Shown piece after piece: positions 1 to 5,279 of a DNA stretch of 5,279 bases. The notes beneath the pieces were generated by a model, which was not told the origin of the DNA, ran no database searches, and saw nothing but the letters and a program-made list of their open reading frames with translations. This DNA comes from Aquificales bacterium (GTDB taxonomy: Bacteria > Aquificota > Aquificia > Aquificales > QOAS01). Numbering within the stretch: the first letter of the stretch is position 1; each line of letters opens with the position of its first letter. Where the stretch lies: assembly GCA_027035985.1 (NCBI GenBank), contig JALVTI010000132.1, positions 1-5,279 on the forward strand, written 5' to 3'. A program made the position numbers and the translations under genes.

Positions 1-345
1 GGAACTTACAACCTTCCTAACATTGTTCTCGTAAAATCTTGGTTCCCCCGATTGTCCTCTCTTTCTCTCCCTCGTTATGCGGTAAATTTTTCCGCCTACC
101 GAAAAGGTGAAATCTATGAGAAACCTCGAGGAGTTTCGGTTTATAAGCTCGTCCAAATCGAGTTTGAAATTTTTGCCCTTCACCCACCTGTTGCCAAACA
201 GAGCAAAACCTATGGCGTCGAGTATGGAGGACTTTCCACTCCCGGTGGGACCCCTTATTACGAAAAACTCCAAACGGGAGAAATCTATCTCCTGCCTCTC
301 CTTAAAGGGTTTGAAACCTTGGACGACCAACTTGAGCGGTCTCAT
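1..345 (-). CDS. sbcC: SbcC/Rad50-type exonuclease ATPase subunit, N-terminal 115 residues (runs off left edge)
   Basis: This is the first 115 codons of an SMC-superfamily ATPase, read on the minus strand. In the SbcCD (Mre11-Rad50) complex this subunit uses ATP to open and position DNA ends and hairpins for the SbcD nuclease in the cytoplasm. Residues 1-22 form the usual opening strand and loop (MRPLKLVVQGFKPF, then EIDF). The Walker A motif GPTGSGKS is at residues 32-39, followed by SILDAIGFALFG, typical of SbcC/Rad50. A strand-rich stretch at residues 74-92 (FLIDFTFSVGGKIYRITRE) matches the region after Walker A. The ATG at 343-345 is chosen because the family starts with this MRPLKL pattern and a purine-rich GGGAAGAG lies immediately before it. 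The frame stays open further upstream, but a promoter sits there. The coiled coil, zinc hook and Walker B lie outside the window. SbcC rather than RecF or SMC is favoured by the opening residues; SbcD is not visible. Confidence 0.9.
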   Translation of the reverse strand, partial: MRPLKLVVQGFKPFKERQEIDFSRLEFFVIRGPTGSGKSSILDAIGFALFGNRWVKGKNFKLDLDELINRNSSRFLIDFTFSVGGKIYRITRERKRGQSGEPRFYENNVRKVVSS

Positions 346-364
346 CTCTTCCCGACGGGGTAAA

Positions 365-393
365 ACTCTAATCCAATCCCCAAAGAGGGTCAA
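365..393 (-). promoter_or_regulatory. Sigma70-type promoter for sbcC
   Basis: Read on the minus strand, TTGACC (388-393, five of six matches to the -35 consensus) is followed after exactly 17 bases by TAGAGT (365-370, four of six matches to the -10 consensus). Transcription would start near 358, giving a leader of about 13 bases that contains only the GGGAAGAG before the sbcC start codon. This supports the ATG at 345 over any start further upstream. It is a pattern match only. Confidence 0.5.
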
Positions 394-458
394 GAAAGGT
401 CTTTTCCGTCGAAAGGGAAATAAAGGCAATTTCCAACAGGCGTTAACCTTTTTTTTCA

Positions 459-869
459 ATGCTCCCGAAGGTGTATATAGGAGAACAGATACCCTCCCCC
501 GAGGAGGTTGTTAAAACCTTTTCACGACCCGATGCGGGTGCGGTTGTAATTTTCGAGGGACGACCGAGGGACGATAAAGGAATAGTCGCCCTCCACTACG
601 AGGTTTACGACGATATGGCTCTCCGCCAATTGGAAAAAATAAGGGAGGAAGTCCTTTTCCAAACGGGGGTTTACGAAATTTGCCTCTACCACCGAAAGGG
701 GGAGGTTAAAGTCGGGGAAACCTCCTTTTTGGTTGTCGTCTTTTCGAAACACAGAAGGGAGGGTTTTGAAGCCTGTTCCCTCGCGGTGGATTTGGTAAAG
801 GAGAGAGTCCCCATATGGAAAAGGGAGGTCTATAAAGACCGCCTCGGGGATTGGATTTTGGGGGTATAA
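459..869 (+). CDS. moaE: Molybdopterin synthase catalytic (large) subunit MoaE
   Basis: MoaE pairs with the sulfur carrier MoaD to insert two sulfurs into precursor Z (cPMP), making molybdopterin for molybdenum and tungsten enzymes. The 136 residues are close to the usual length. GAVVIFEGRPRD (27-38) is the family's opening strand, with Arg37 aligning with the conserved arginine of the substrate pocket. HRREGFEAC (98-106) holds the conserved His-Arg pair. The segment LVKERVPIWKRE (112-123) carries Lys114 and Lys121, which by spacing correspond to the two catalytic lysines of the E. coli enzyme. The gene stands alone here: no moaD or other cofactor gene adjoins it. The ATG at 459 has no Shine-Dalgarno sequence. 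A T8 tract lies just before it and an in-frame TAA at 444-446 rules out a longer start. A GTG at codon 5 is a weaker alternative. I see no convincing promoter. The gene ends in a terminator and converges on the CDF gene. Confidence 0.95.
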   Translation: MLPKVYIGEQIPSPEEVVKTFSRPDAGAVVIFEGRPRDDKGIVALHYEVYDDMALRQLEKIREEVLFQTGVYEICLYHRKGEVKVGETSFLVVVFSKHRREGFEACSLAVDLVKERVPIWKREVYKDRLGDWILGV

Positions 870-895
870 CCCCGCAAAAGAGGGGGTATTTTTTT
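869..895 (+). terminator. Intrinsic terminator of moaE
   Basis: ACCCC (869-873) pairs with GGGGT (883-887) around a nine-base A-rich loop. After one A come seven T residues (889-895). The hairpin starts within the moaE stop codon. The stem is short (5 bp) but G+C-rich and correctly placed. On the opposite strand no T tract follows the hairpin, so it is unlikely to stop transcription of the converging CDF gene. Confidence 0.6.
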
Positions 896-897
896 CA

Positions 898-2130
898 TCA
901 ATCGCAGGAGGGTTTTAAAATCTCCTCGAGGTGGCGGCAATTTTTCACAGCCTCCAACGGTTCGCTATTTCCGTCCACCTCTCCCAACCCTATGCCGTAA
1001 TAAGCCATGGTGTAGAGCGCCCCCTTTCCAAAGAAATTTTTGCCGACGAGTAGACAGCGCACCTTCTTGCAGGAAAGCTTTTCTATAAAGGTTGCGCAAC
1101 TCCCCCTTTCGGCGGTGAGCTTCTCCTTCAGTTCCTCCTCGCGGAGCCTTTTCAAGGTTTTCCCGTCGAAGGTATAGAAAATAACCCTGTTGCACCTCTC
1201 GGGGTCGGTGCAGGGTTTGTTTCCCTCCAAAAGGAGGGCTATAACTTTTTCCCTCTCCTCGGGGGGTTCGAAGTGTATAACCAACCTCTCTATAAAGGGA
1301 ACCTGTTTTTTAACCTCTTCCTCAATTTGGTGAACTATTTCGTGAGCCCTCTCGAAGTCGTCTATCTTCAGAACGACCTCCATTTCGATGAACTTGTAAC
1401 TTCCCGAACTCCTACCGGTTATCGATTTGACCCTCTCCACGAGGGGGTGGCTTTCGACTATCTCCTCTATGCGGTCGAGGGTTTCCTTATCGACCTCCGC
1501 ATCGAGAAGAACTTTGAGCGCCTCCGACATTATTTCCCATCCGGCGTGGAAGATGAGTAGGACTATAATCAGAACCGCCGCCTTCTCCACCCAGGGGTAG
1601 CCGAAGTAATTTCCGAGGATACCGACGAGGACGATTATCGAGGAGAGCATATCGGTTTTGATGTGTTCGGCGTCGGCTATGAGGCTCGGGGAGTTCAGCT
1701 CCTCACCCTTTTTCCGCTCCCAACGGGAGAAGAGAAAGGTTGCAACTATCGTTATTACAACGGCAGAGAGGACAAGGGGGAAGTTATCTATGTGCCTGAC
1801 CCTATTTTCGAGGATTACCTCCTTAAATATCTCCCAACCGGCGAAGAATATGGCGAGGGCGCTAATCAGGGAGACCAGGTTTTCAACCTTATAAAGCCCG
1901 TAGGGGAATTTTTCGCTTTTTATGTTAGTTATAACTATGCCGATATAGACCGATACAGCGGCGGCGAGGTCGGCGAGCGAGTGGATACCGTCGGCTACAA
2001 GGGAGGACGACCCCCCTATCAAACCGAAGGTAATCTTCACCACCGAGAGGAAGAGGTTCAAAAGTATCGACAGAAGGGCTATCTTCTTCCTTTCCCTTAC
2101 CAACCTTTCGCGGTCCAAAATTTGCTGCAT
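898..2130 (-). CDS. CDF-family cation efflux transporter fused to a cysteine-rich NifX-like C-terminal domain
   Basis: This is a cation diffusion facilitator, which exports divalent metal ions (Zn, Fe, Mn, Co class) in exchange for protons across the inner membrane. Numbering from the ATG at 2130 (410 residues), six hydrophobic helices lie near 17-38, 42-70, 82-102, 117-135, 150-175 and 180-197. The metal site shows as HSLAD in helix 2 (His50, Asp54, with Asp47 before) and HIKTD in helix 5 (His156, Asp160), an HxxxD/HxxxD pair typical of zinc or iron CDFs. PYGLYKVEN (76-84) replaces the common PYGH motif. Residues about 211-290 are the cytoplasmic dimerisation domain, ending in HFEP. Residues about 293-410 are extra: seven cysteines (307, 313, 345, 354, 359, 398, 409), while the rest of the protein has none. 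LLVGKNFFGKGALYTMAYYG there resembles the NifX/NafY/dinitrogenase-cofactor family. The frame is open to a TTG at 2205, giving 25 more residues. The ATG is preferred because GGAGG lies five bases before it and a promoter fits upstream. Metal specificity cannot be read from sequence. Confidence 0.9.
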   Translation of the reverse strand: MQQILDRERLVRERKKIALLSILLNLFLSVVKITFGLIGGSSSLVADGIHSLADLAAAVSVYIGIVITNIKSEKFPYGLYKVENLVSLISALAIFFAGWEIFKEVILENRVRHIDNFPLVLSAVVITIVATFLFSRWERKKGEELNSPSLIADAEHIKTDMLSSIIVLVGILGNYFGYPWVEKAAVLIIVLLIFHAGWEIMSEALKVLLDAEVDKETLDRIEEIVESHPLVERVKSITGRSSGSYKFIEMEVVLKIDDFERAHEIVHQIEEEVKKQVPFIERLVIHFEPPEEREKVIALLLEGNKPCTDPERCNRVIFYTFDGKTLKRLREEELKEKLTAERGSCATFIEKLSCKKVRCLLVGKNFFGKGALYTMAYYGIGLGEVDGNSEPLEAVKNCRHLEEILKPSCD

Positions 2131-2135
2131 TACTT

Positions 2136-2140
2136 CCTCC
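2136..2140 (-). promoter_or_regulatory. Ribosome binding site deciding the CDF start
   Basis: GGAGG on the minus strand stands five bases before the ATG at 2128-2130 and is the best Shine-Dalgarno match at any gene start in the window. The alternative TTG start at 2205 directly follows an in-frame TAA, has no such site, and would leave only 10 bp to the divergent channel gene. This is the main reason for the 410-residue call. Confidence 0.7.
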
Positions 2141-2151
2141 GAGAGGTTTCT

Positions 2152-2181
2152 ATTGTCTTTGAAAGGGATAAAGTTTTGCAA
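2152..2181 (-). promoter_or_regulatory. Candidate promoter for the CDF transporter gene
   Basis: On the minus strand, TTGCAA (2176-2181, four of six -35 matches) and GACAAT (2152-2157, four of six -10 matches) are 18 bases apart. Transcription would begin near 2145 and give a leader of about 15 bases carrying the GGAGG site. TTGCAA is its own reverse complement, so the box may also be read by the divergent channel gene. Individually the hexamers are only moderate matches. Confidence 0.35.
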
Positions 2182-2201
2182 CCTTTGGAGGGCTTTAGAA
2201 T
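2175..2201 (+). promoter_or_regulatory. Candidate promoter for the MscS channel gene, giving a very short leader
   Basis: TAGAAT (2196-2201) matches the -10 consensus at five of six positions. TTTGCA (2175-2180) is a four-of-six -35 match, but its 15-base spacer is short. Transcription would start near 2208, about eight bases before the ATG at 2216. That would explain why this start has no Shine-Dalgarno sequence. Confidence 0.35.
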
Positions 2202-2215
2202 TCAATTAACCGAAA

Positions 2216-4042
2216 ATGGGTTTTCAATTCTTCTCCATCTTAGCGGGATACATCGAAAGTTTAACCCCAAAGGAGTTGGCAATCTTCCTCTCCTATCCCT
2301 TGATGTTCGGTCTTTCAATTCTAACCATAAAGTGGTTTTCAAAGACTAAAAACCTCCCACCGCAGGAAAGGGCTTCTCTTTACGCGATAGATGCACTTCT
2401 CTTTGCCCTCCTCGGTTTTTTGCTAAAGGGAGAAATTTCAGACCCCATTTTGAAGCTCCTATTTAGGGATATGTTTCTCTCCCTAACGGCTCTCGCGCTG
2501 GCTGTCTCCGTTTTTTCCATATCCAAAGGTCTAAAAAAACTCCATCTCCTAACCTATGGGGGACTTCTTTCCGCGCTCCTGGTTGAGTTTATCGTTATTT
2601 TTACCACCAACTTGAGGTTGGTGGATATCCTCATTCCCCTCCGAAAGGGATTGATAGTTATTTCCGTATATCCCGTTTTGTTGGCACTGCTCGAGCTTAT
2701 ACCTATAAAGAGATTTAGAAGACTTCTTATTTTTCTGCTCAGTTTTTTAACGGCTGCGGTAGGTTTGGCATGGGAACTCAACCTCGTGGATTTCGACACA
2801 AAGGCGTTTATAGGACTTGCTATAGCTGTGGTGGTATCCTTACTCTACTCTTGGTTTGTTACCCAGGGCGCGGTATTGCTCGAAAAGTTTCTGAAAAAAC
2901 TCTCTTTAGAAGATGAGGATAGGGGTGAGCTCATATCGAACCTCAAACAACTGGCTCTGATACTGCTCCTATGGGTTTACTGGAAGGTGGCGGTTGACTT
3001 CACCAACCTCTCACCCCTTGTGGAAAAACTTAAAGGTATCCTCCTGGTGGATACCGATGTGGTTAAGATTTCCCTCTACGGAATTCTGGTTTCCGCATTC
3101 CTCTTTTGGTTTCTTTACGTTTCGATAAATATCCTCAAAAAGGCTATCAAATTGCTCTTTAATCCCGAAGAGAGGGAAGAAAAGGGAGGTTCCCTCGAGG
3201 CGGTTATTTACAACCTTGGGATACTATTTGCCATAACCTTGGCACTGGCTCAACTCGGCTTAACCTGGGAGGTTATCCTCCCCCTAGCCGGTGCGTTGGG
3301 TATAGGTTTGGGCTTCGGTCTGCAGACCATTCTTAACAACTATGCGAGCGGTTTCATCATGATGTTTAGCAAAAACATCAAGGTGGGTGACTTTGTGGAA
3401 CTCCCCGGCAACGCCGGGCGTTTTATAAATAATCCCTCTTCGACCATTTTCGGAAGGGTGGAGGATATCAGCGTGCTGACCACCCGCATAAAGACCCTCG
3501 ACGGGATAGATATTCTTGTCCCCAACTCCACCTTTATAGGGAGTCAAATAATCAATTACACCTTCAGAAATCCATACGTTAGGGTTAGGTTCCCCTTTGG
3601 GGTAGCCTATTCCTCTGACCCCAAAAAGGTCAAAGAGATACTTTTAAAGGTCGCCTACGAGTGTCCCTGGGCTAAGAACTACTACAAACCTCCGCAGGTG
3701 TGGTTTGTCGAAATGGGCGACAGCGCCCTAATTTTCCACCTACTCTTTTGGGTCGATATCAGGGAGATATGGAGAAACACCTATGCAACCCTATCCCACG
3801 GGCTGTTTGACTGGGTAAACACCAACGCCTGGTATAAACTCAAGGAGGCGGGTATAGAAATACCCTTCCCCCAACAGGACCTTTGGTTTAGAAACTCCCT
3901 AAAGGTGGTTTTGGAAAGGGAGGACGGGACACCTCTAGCGGTTTTGGATAACCCCAAACCACCAATGGTGGAGAAATCCGACGCAAACTTTAAGGGGAAA
4001 GGGAGGGAGAATGAAACAACCGATGAAAGGAAAGAACACTAA
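2216..4042 (+). CDS. Large MscS-family mechanosensitive ion channel
   Basis: This inner-membrane channel of 608 residues should open under membrane tension to release solutes during hypo-osmotic shock. The signature is the pore helix and what follows: LAGALGIGLGFGLQ (357-370) with the Ala/Gly packing pattern, NNYASGF (374-380), then KVGDFVEL (389-396), GRVEDISVLTTRIKTLDG (413-430) and VPNSTFIGSQIINYT (435-449) of the beta domain. Residues 452-555 form the alpha/beta cage. E. coli MscS has 286 residues and three helices. Here about eight more hydrophobic helices precede the core (near 20-40, 53-70, 80-103, 110-132, 143-162, 168-187, 197-217, 243-260 and 284-306), as in larger homologues. A stretch of about 16 residues (397-412) is inserted in the beta domain. 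The last 30 residues are charged and probably disordered. The ATG at 2216 lacks a Shine-Dalgarno sequence, and an in-frame TAA at 2207-2209 rules out an earlier start. The CDF gene diverges from it. The gating stimulus is inferred from the family. Confidence 0.92.
   Translation: MGFQFFSILAGYIESLTPKELAIFLSYPLMFGLSILTIKWFSKTKNLPPQERASLYAIDALLFALLGFLLKGEISDPILKLLFRDMFLSLTALALAVSVFSISKGLKKLHLLTYGGLLSALLVEFIVIFTTNLRLVDILIPLRKGLIVISVYPVLLALLELIPIKRFRRLLIFLLSFLTAAVGLAWELNLVDFDTKAFIGLAIAVVVSLLYSWFVTQGAVLLEKFLKKLSLEDEDRGELISNLKQLALILLLWVYWKVAVDFTNLSPLVEKLKGILLVDTDVVKISLYGILVSAFLFWFLYVSINILKKAIKLLFNPEEREEKGGSLEAVIYNLGILFAITLALAQLGLTWEVILPLAGALGIGLGFGLQTILNNYASGFIMMFSKNIKVGDFVELPGNAGRFINNPSSTIFGRVEDISVLTTRIKTLDGIDILVPNSTFIGSQIINYTFRNPYVRVRFPFGVAYSSDPKKVKEILLKVAYECPWAKNYYKPPQVWFVEMGDSALIFHLLFWVDIREIWRNTYATLSHGLFDWVNTNAWYKLKEAGIEIPFPQQDLWFRNSLKVVLEREDGTPLAVLDNPKPPMVEKSDANFKGKGRENETTDERKEH
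2604..2624. repeat. Perfect inverted repeat inside the MscS gene
   Basis: CCACCAAC (2604-2611) and GTTGGTGG (2617-2624) form a perfect 8-bp stem with a five-base loop, within codons for the N-terminal membrane region (TTNLRLVD). No T tract follows on either strand, so it is not an intrinsic terminator. It may be a by-product of codon choice. Confidence 0.5.
3404..3418. repeat. G+C-rich hairpin inside the MscS gene
   Basis: CCCGGC (3404-3409) and GCCGGG (3413-3418) form a perfect 6-bp G+C stem around an AAC loop. On the plus strand CG and then TTTTATAAATAA follow. It lies in the codons of the unusual insertion in the beta domain. The shape resembles a weak intrinsic terminator, but the T run is only four bases and the gene continues well past it. 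Confidence 0.5.
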
Positions 4043-4072
4043 CCCCACTATTGAGGTTTGATTTTTATTTTT
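4041..4072. terminator. Hairpin terminator between the convergent MscS and smc genes
   Basis: AACCCCA (4041-4047) and TGAGGTT (4052-4058) form a 7-bp stem with one C-A mismatch and a four-base loop. The T-rich TGATTTTTATTTTT (4059-4072) follows for plus-strand transcripts leaving the channel gene. In the minus-strand RNA the mismatch becomes a U-G wobble, so the stem is fully paired, but the following AGTGTTCTTTCC is only moderately U-rich. It probably stops the channel transcript and may also slow the smc transcript. The gap between the two stop codons is only 22 bp. Confidence 0.5.
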
Positions 4073-5279
4073 CCAACCTTGCGGGGTCTAAGAAATAGAC
4101 CTCCGAAATCCCACCTTTGGAGGTTACGCCTATAAGCCTATCCGCCAGATAAGCCACGCTCTCGCGCAAAGTGACCACTATAAACTGCGCCTCCTTCGAA
4201 TACTCCTTGATAAGCTCTCCCACCTTCACGGCGTTCGCCTCGTCCAGGTGCGCGTCAACCTCGTCGAAATAGTAAAAAGGCGCCGGTTTATACCTCTGAA
4301 TGGCGAATATGAGCGAGAGCGCCGCCAGGGTCTTCTCTCCACCCGACATCGCCTCGAGGTATTTGACCTCCTTCCCGCGGGGCTTTACCACCATATTTAT
4401 GCCGCCGTTAAAGATATCGTGGGGTTTCTCCAGTTCCATATAAGCCTTTCCGCCGGGGGAGAGAAAGGCGAATATCTCCTTAAAGTGTCTATTAATCGCC
4501 CTAAAGGTTTCCATAAAAATGCGTTCCTTCTTGGTCTCTATCTCCCTTATAAAGTCGGTTATAGCCCTTTTCTCCCTTAAAAGGGTTTGATACTTTTCCC
4601 TATACTCCCCGTAGCGGTTTTTTATCTCTTGGCATTCCTCCTCCGCGCGGAAGTTTACATTTCCCAAACCTTTGAGAGTCTTTTCAACCTCCGAAAGCTC
4701 CCTCTTTAGGGTATTCAAATCCTCTTGAGGTTCGGGAGGTATATCCCCTCCCGCCTCCTTTAGGAGGTTTTCGATGTTCTGCTCCACCTTTGCAAGTTCC
4801 ACAAGAATTTTGTCCCTCTCGGAGCGCACCTTTTCAGCCTTTGCCTCCAAAAGGGCGAGTTCTTTCTTTAGCCCCTCTATCCGTTCCCTTATTTCGTCCC
4901 TCTCCCTCACGAGGTGGGAAACCGTTTCTCCCACCTTTAGGTATTCCTCCTTAACCTCCCTTAGGCGTTTCTCCTTTTCCCCAATTTCCTTTTGGAGTTC
5001 TTCTATCTTTTTCTCCACCTCCGAGAGGCGCACTTCGGTTTCCGAGAGTTCCCTCCTTAGGTTCTCTATGTCTTTTTCGATCGACAGGTGTTCTCTCTCA
5101 AATTTTTGGAGTTCCCCCCTAAGGGTTTCCAACTTTTGGATTACCTCCTTGCGCTTTTGTTTAATCTCCTCCATACCGCTTCGGGAGATTACCGCGAGAT
5201 ACTCCTCCCTCTTTTGGGTAAGCTCCTCTATCTCCTCCTCCAGTTGGACGACCCTCTCCTCCAGTTCCTCGAGGAGTTT
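4065..5279 (-). CDS. smc: Chromosome segregation ATPase SMC, C-terminal 404 residues (runs off right edge)
   Basis: This is the C-terminal part of the SMC protein, the ATPase that with kleisin partners entraps and organises DNA so that sister chromosomes separate. The frame is open to the window edge, so the ATG at 5174 is internal. In window numbering from the first visible codon, residues 1 to about 176 are heptad-rich coiled coil (long runs of Glu, Lys, Leu). A break holds GGDIPPEP (177-184), and a second helical stretch leads to the head. LGNVNFRAEE (205-214) begins the head region. The ABC signature MSGGEKTLAALSLIFAIQ is at 311-328, Walker B FYYFDEVD at 335-342 with Asp339 and Glu340, and the D-loop HLDEAN at 344-349. 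VTLRES (369-374) stands where the switch residue lies. EAMSGGE, KPAPFYYFDE and VTLR match archaeal SMC better than the common bacterial forms (LSGGEKALTA, FCVLDEVDAPLD, THRK). RecN or SbcC are unlikely given the head sequence. Confidence 0.95.
   Translation of the reverse strand, partial: KLLEELEERVVQLEEEIEELTQKREEYLAVISRSGMEEIKQKRKEVIQKLETLRGELQKFEREHLSIEKDIENLRRELSETEVRLSEVEKKIEELQKEIGEKEKRLREVKEEYLKVGETVSHLVRERDEIRERIEGLKKELALLEAKAEKVRSERDKILVELAKVEQNIENLLKEAGGDIPPEPQEDLNTLKRELSEVEKTLKGLGNVNFRAEEECQEIKNRYGEYREKYQTLLREKRAITDFIREIETKKERIFMETFRAINRHFKEIFAFLSPGGKAYMELEKPHDIFNGGINMVVKPRGKEVKYLEAMSGGEKTLAALSLIFAIQRYKPAPFYYFDEVDAHLDEANAVKVGELIKEYSKEAQFIVVTLRESVAYLADRLIGVTSKGGISEVYFLDPARLEK

Noticed and set aside
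52..514. Two plus-strand open frames across the left end (103 and 135 codons)
   Set aside because: They lie opposite the sbcC start, whose minus-strand translation has a clear Walker A motif. The plus-frame translations show no recognisable family and run into the divergent promoter region.
2131..2205. Extension of the CDF protein by 25 residues from a TTG start
   Set aside because: The TTG has no ribosome site, sits directly after a stop codon and would leave 10 bp to the divergent gene, whereas the ATG at 2130 has GGAGG at five bases.
1273..2349. Plus-strand frames opposite the CDF gene, up to 228 codons
   Set aside because: The minus strand encodes a full CDF protein with metal-site motifs. 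The plus frames are shadows of its codon bias, and the longest runs into the MscS start.
3284..3547. Minus-strand frames of 87 and 63 codons inside the MscS gene
   Set aside because: They lie opposite the most conserved part of the channel (pore helix and beta domain) and show no family features of their own.
4248..4580. Plus-strand frame of 110 codons opposite smc
   Set aside because: It is antisense to the conserved ATPase head of SMC, with no ribosome site or recognisable product.
5172..5174. ATG at 5174 as the start of a separate short coiled-coil ATPase gene
   Set aside because: The frame continues upstream without a stop to the window edge with the same coiled-coil composition, so the ATG is internal to smc.
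1..5279. CRISPR array, tRNA, rRNA or insertion sequence
   Set aside because: I found no regularly spaced direct repeats, no cloverleaf or rRNA-like stretch, and no transposase or flanking terminal repeats; nearly all bases are covered by five recognisable genes.

Overview
The window reads as ordinary chromosome from a thermophilic bacterium, most likely from Aquificota or a similar deep-branching lineage (inference, about 50% sure). Three things point that way. Promoter-like hexamers and one strong Shine-Dalgarno site are bacterial. AGG/AGA arginine and ATA isoleucine codons are heavily used, and coding strands are very purine-rich. The SMC protein carries an archaeal-looking ATPase head, as I recall being reported for Aquifex. 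I see no phage, insertion sequence, CRISPR array, tRNA or rRNA.

Layout from left to right: (1) the 5' end of an sbcC/rad50-type nuclease ATPase gene on the minus strand, running off the left edge; (2) a 113-bp divergent gap holding a good sigma70-type promoter for sbcC; (3) moaE on the plus strand, the large subunit of molybdopterin synthase, closed by an intrinsic terminator; (4) a convergent minus-strand gene for a cation diffusion facilitator (CDF) transporter with an extra C-terminal domain that holds all seven of its cysteines and resembles the NifX/dinitrogenase-cofactor fold family; (5) an 85-bp divergent promoter region; (6) a large MscS-family channel gene on the plus strand, with about ten or eleven membrane helices; (7) a short hairpin terminator between convergent genes; (8) the 3' part of smc on the minus strand, running off the right edge.

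The genes are mostly housekeeping and form no multigene operon; neighbours alternate strands. The CDF and MscS genes share a compact divergent promoter and are both membrane ion-handling proteins, so joint control is possible. moaE and the CDF gene are convergent. A link between molybdenum-cofactor synthesis and the NifX-like tail is suggestive but unproven. Two ATPases of the SMC/Rad50 superfamily bracket the window.

The most interesting item is the CDF-cysteine-rich/NifX-like fusion. I do not see evidence for a wholly new system here.
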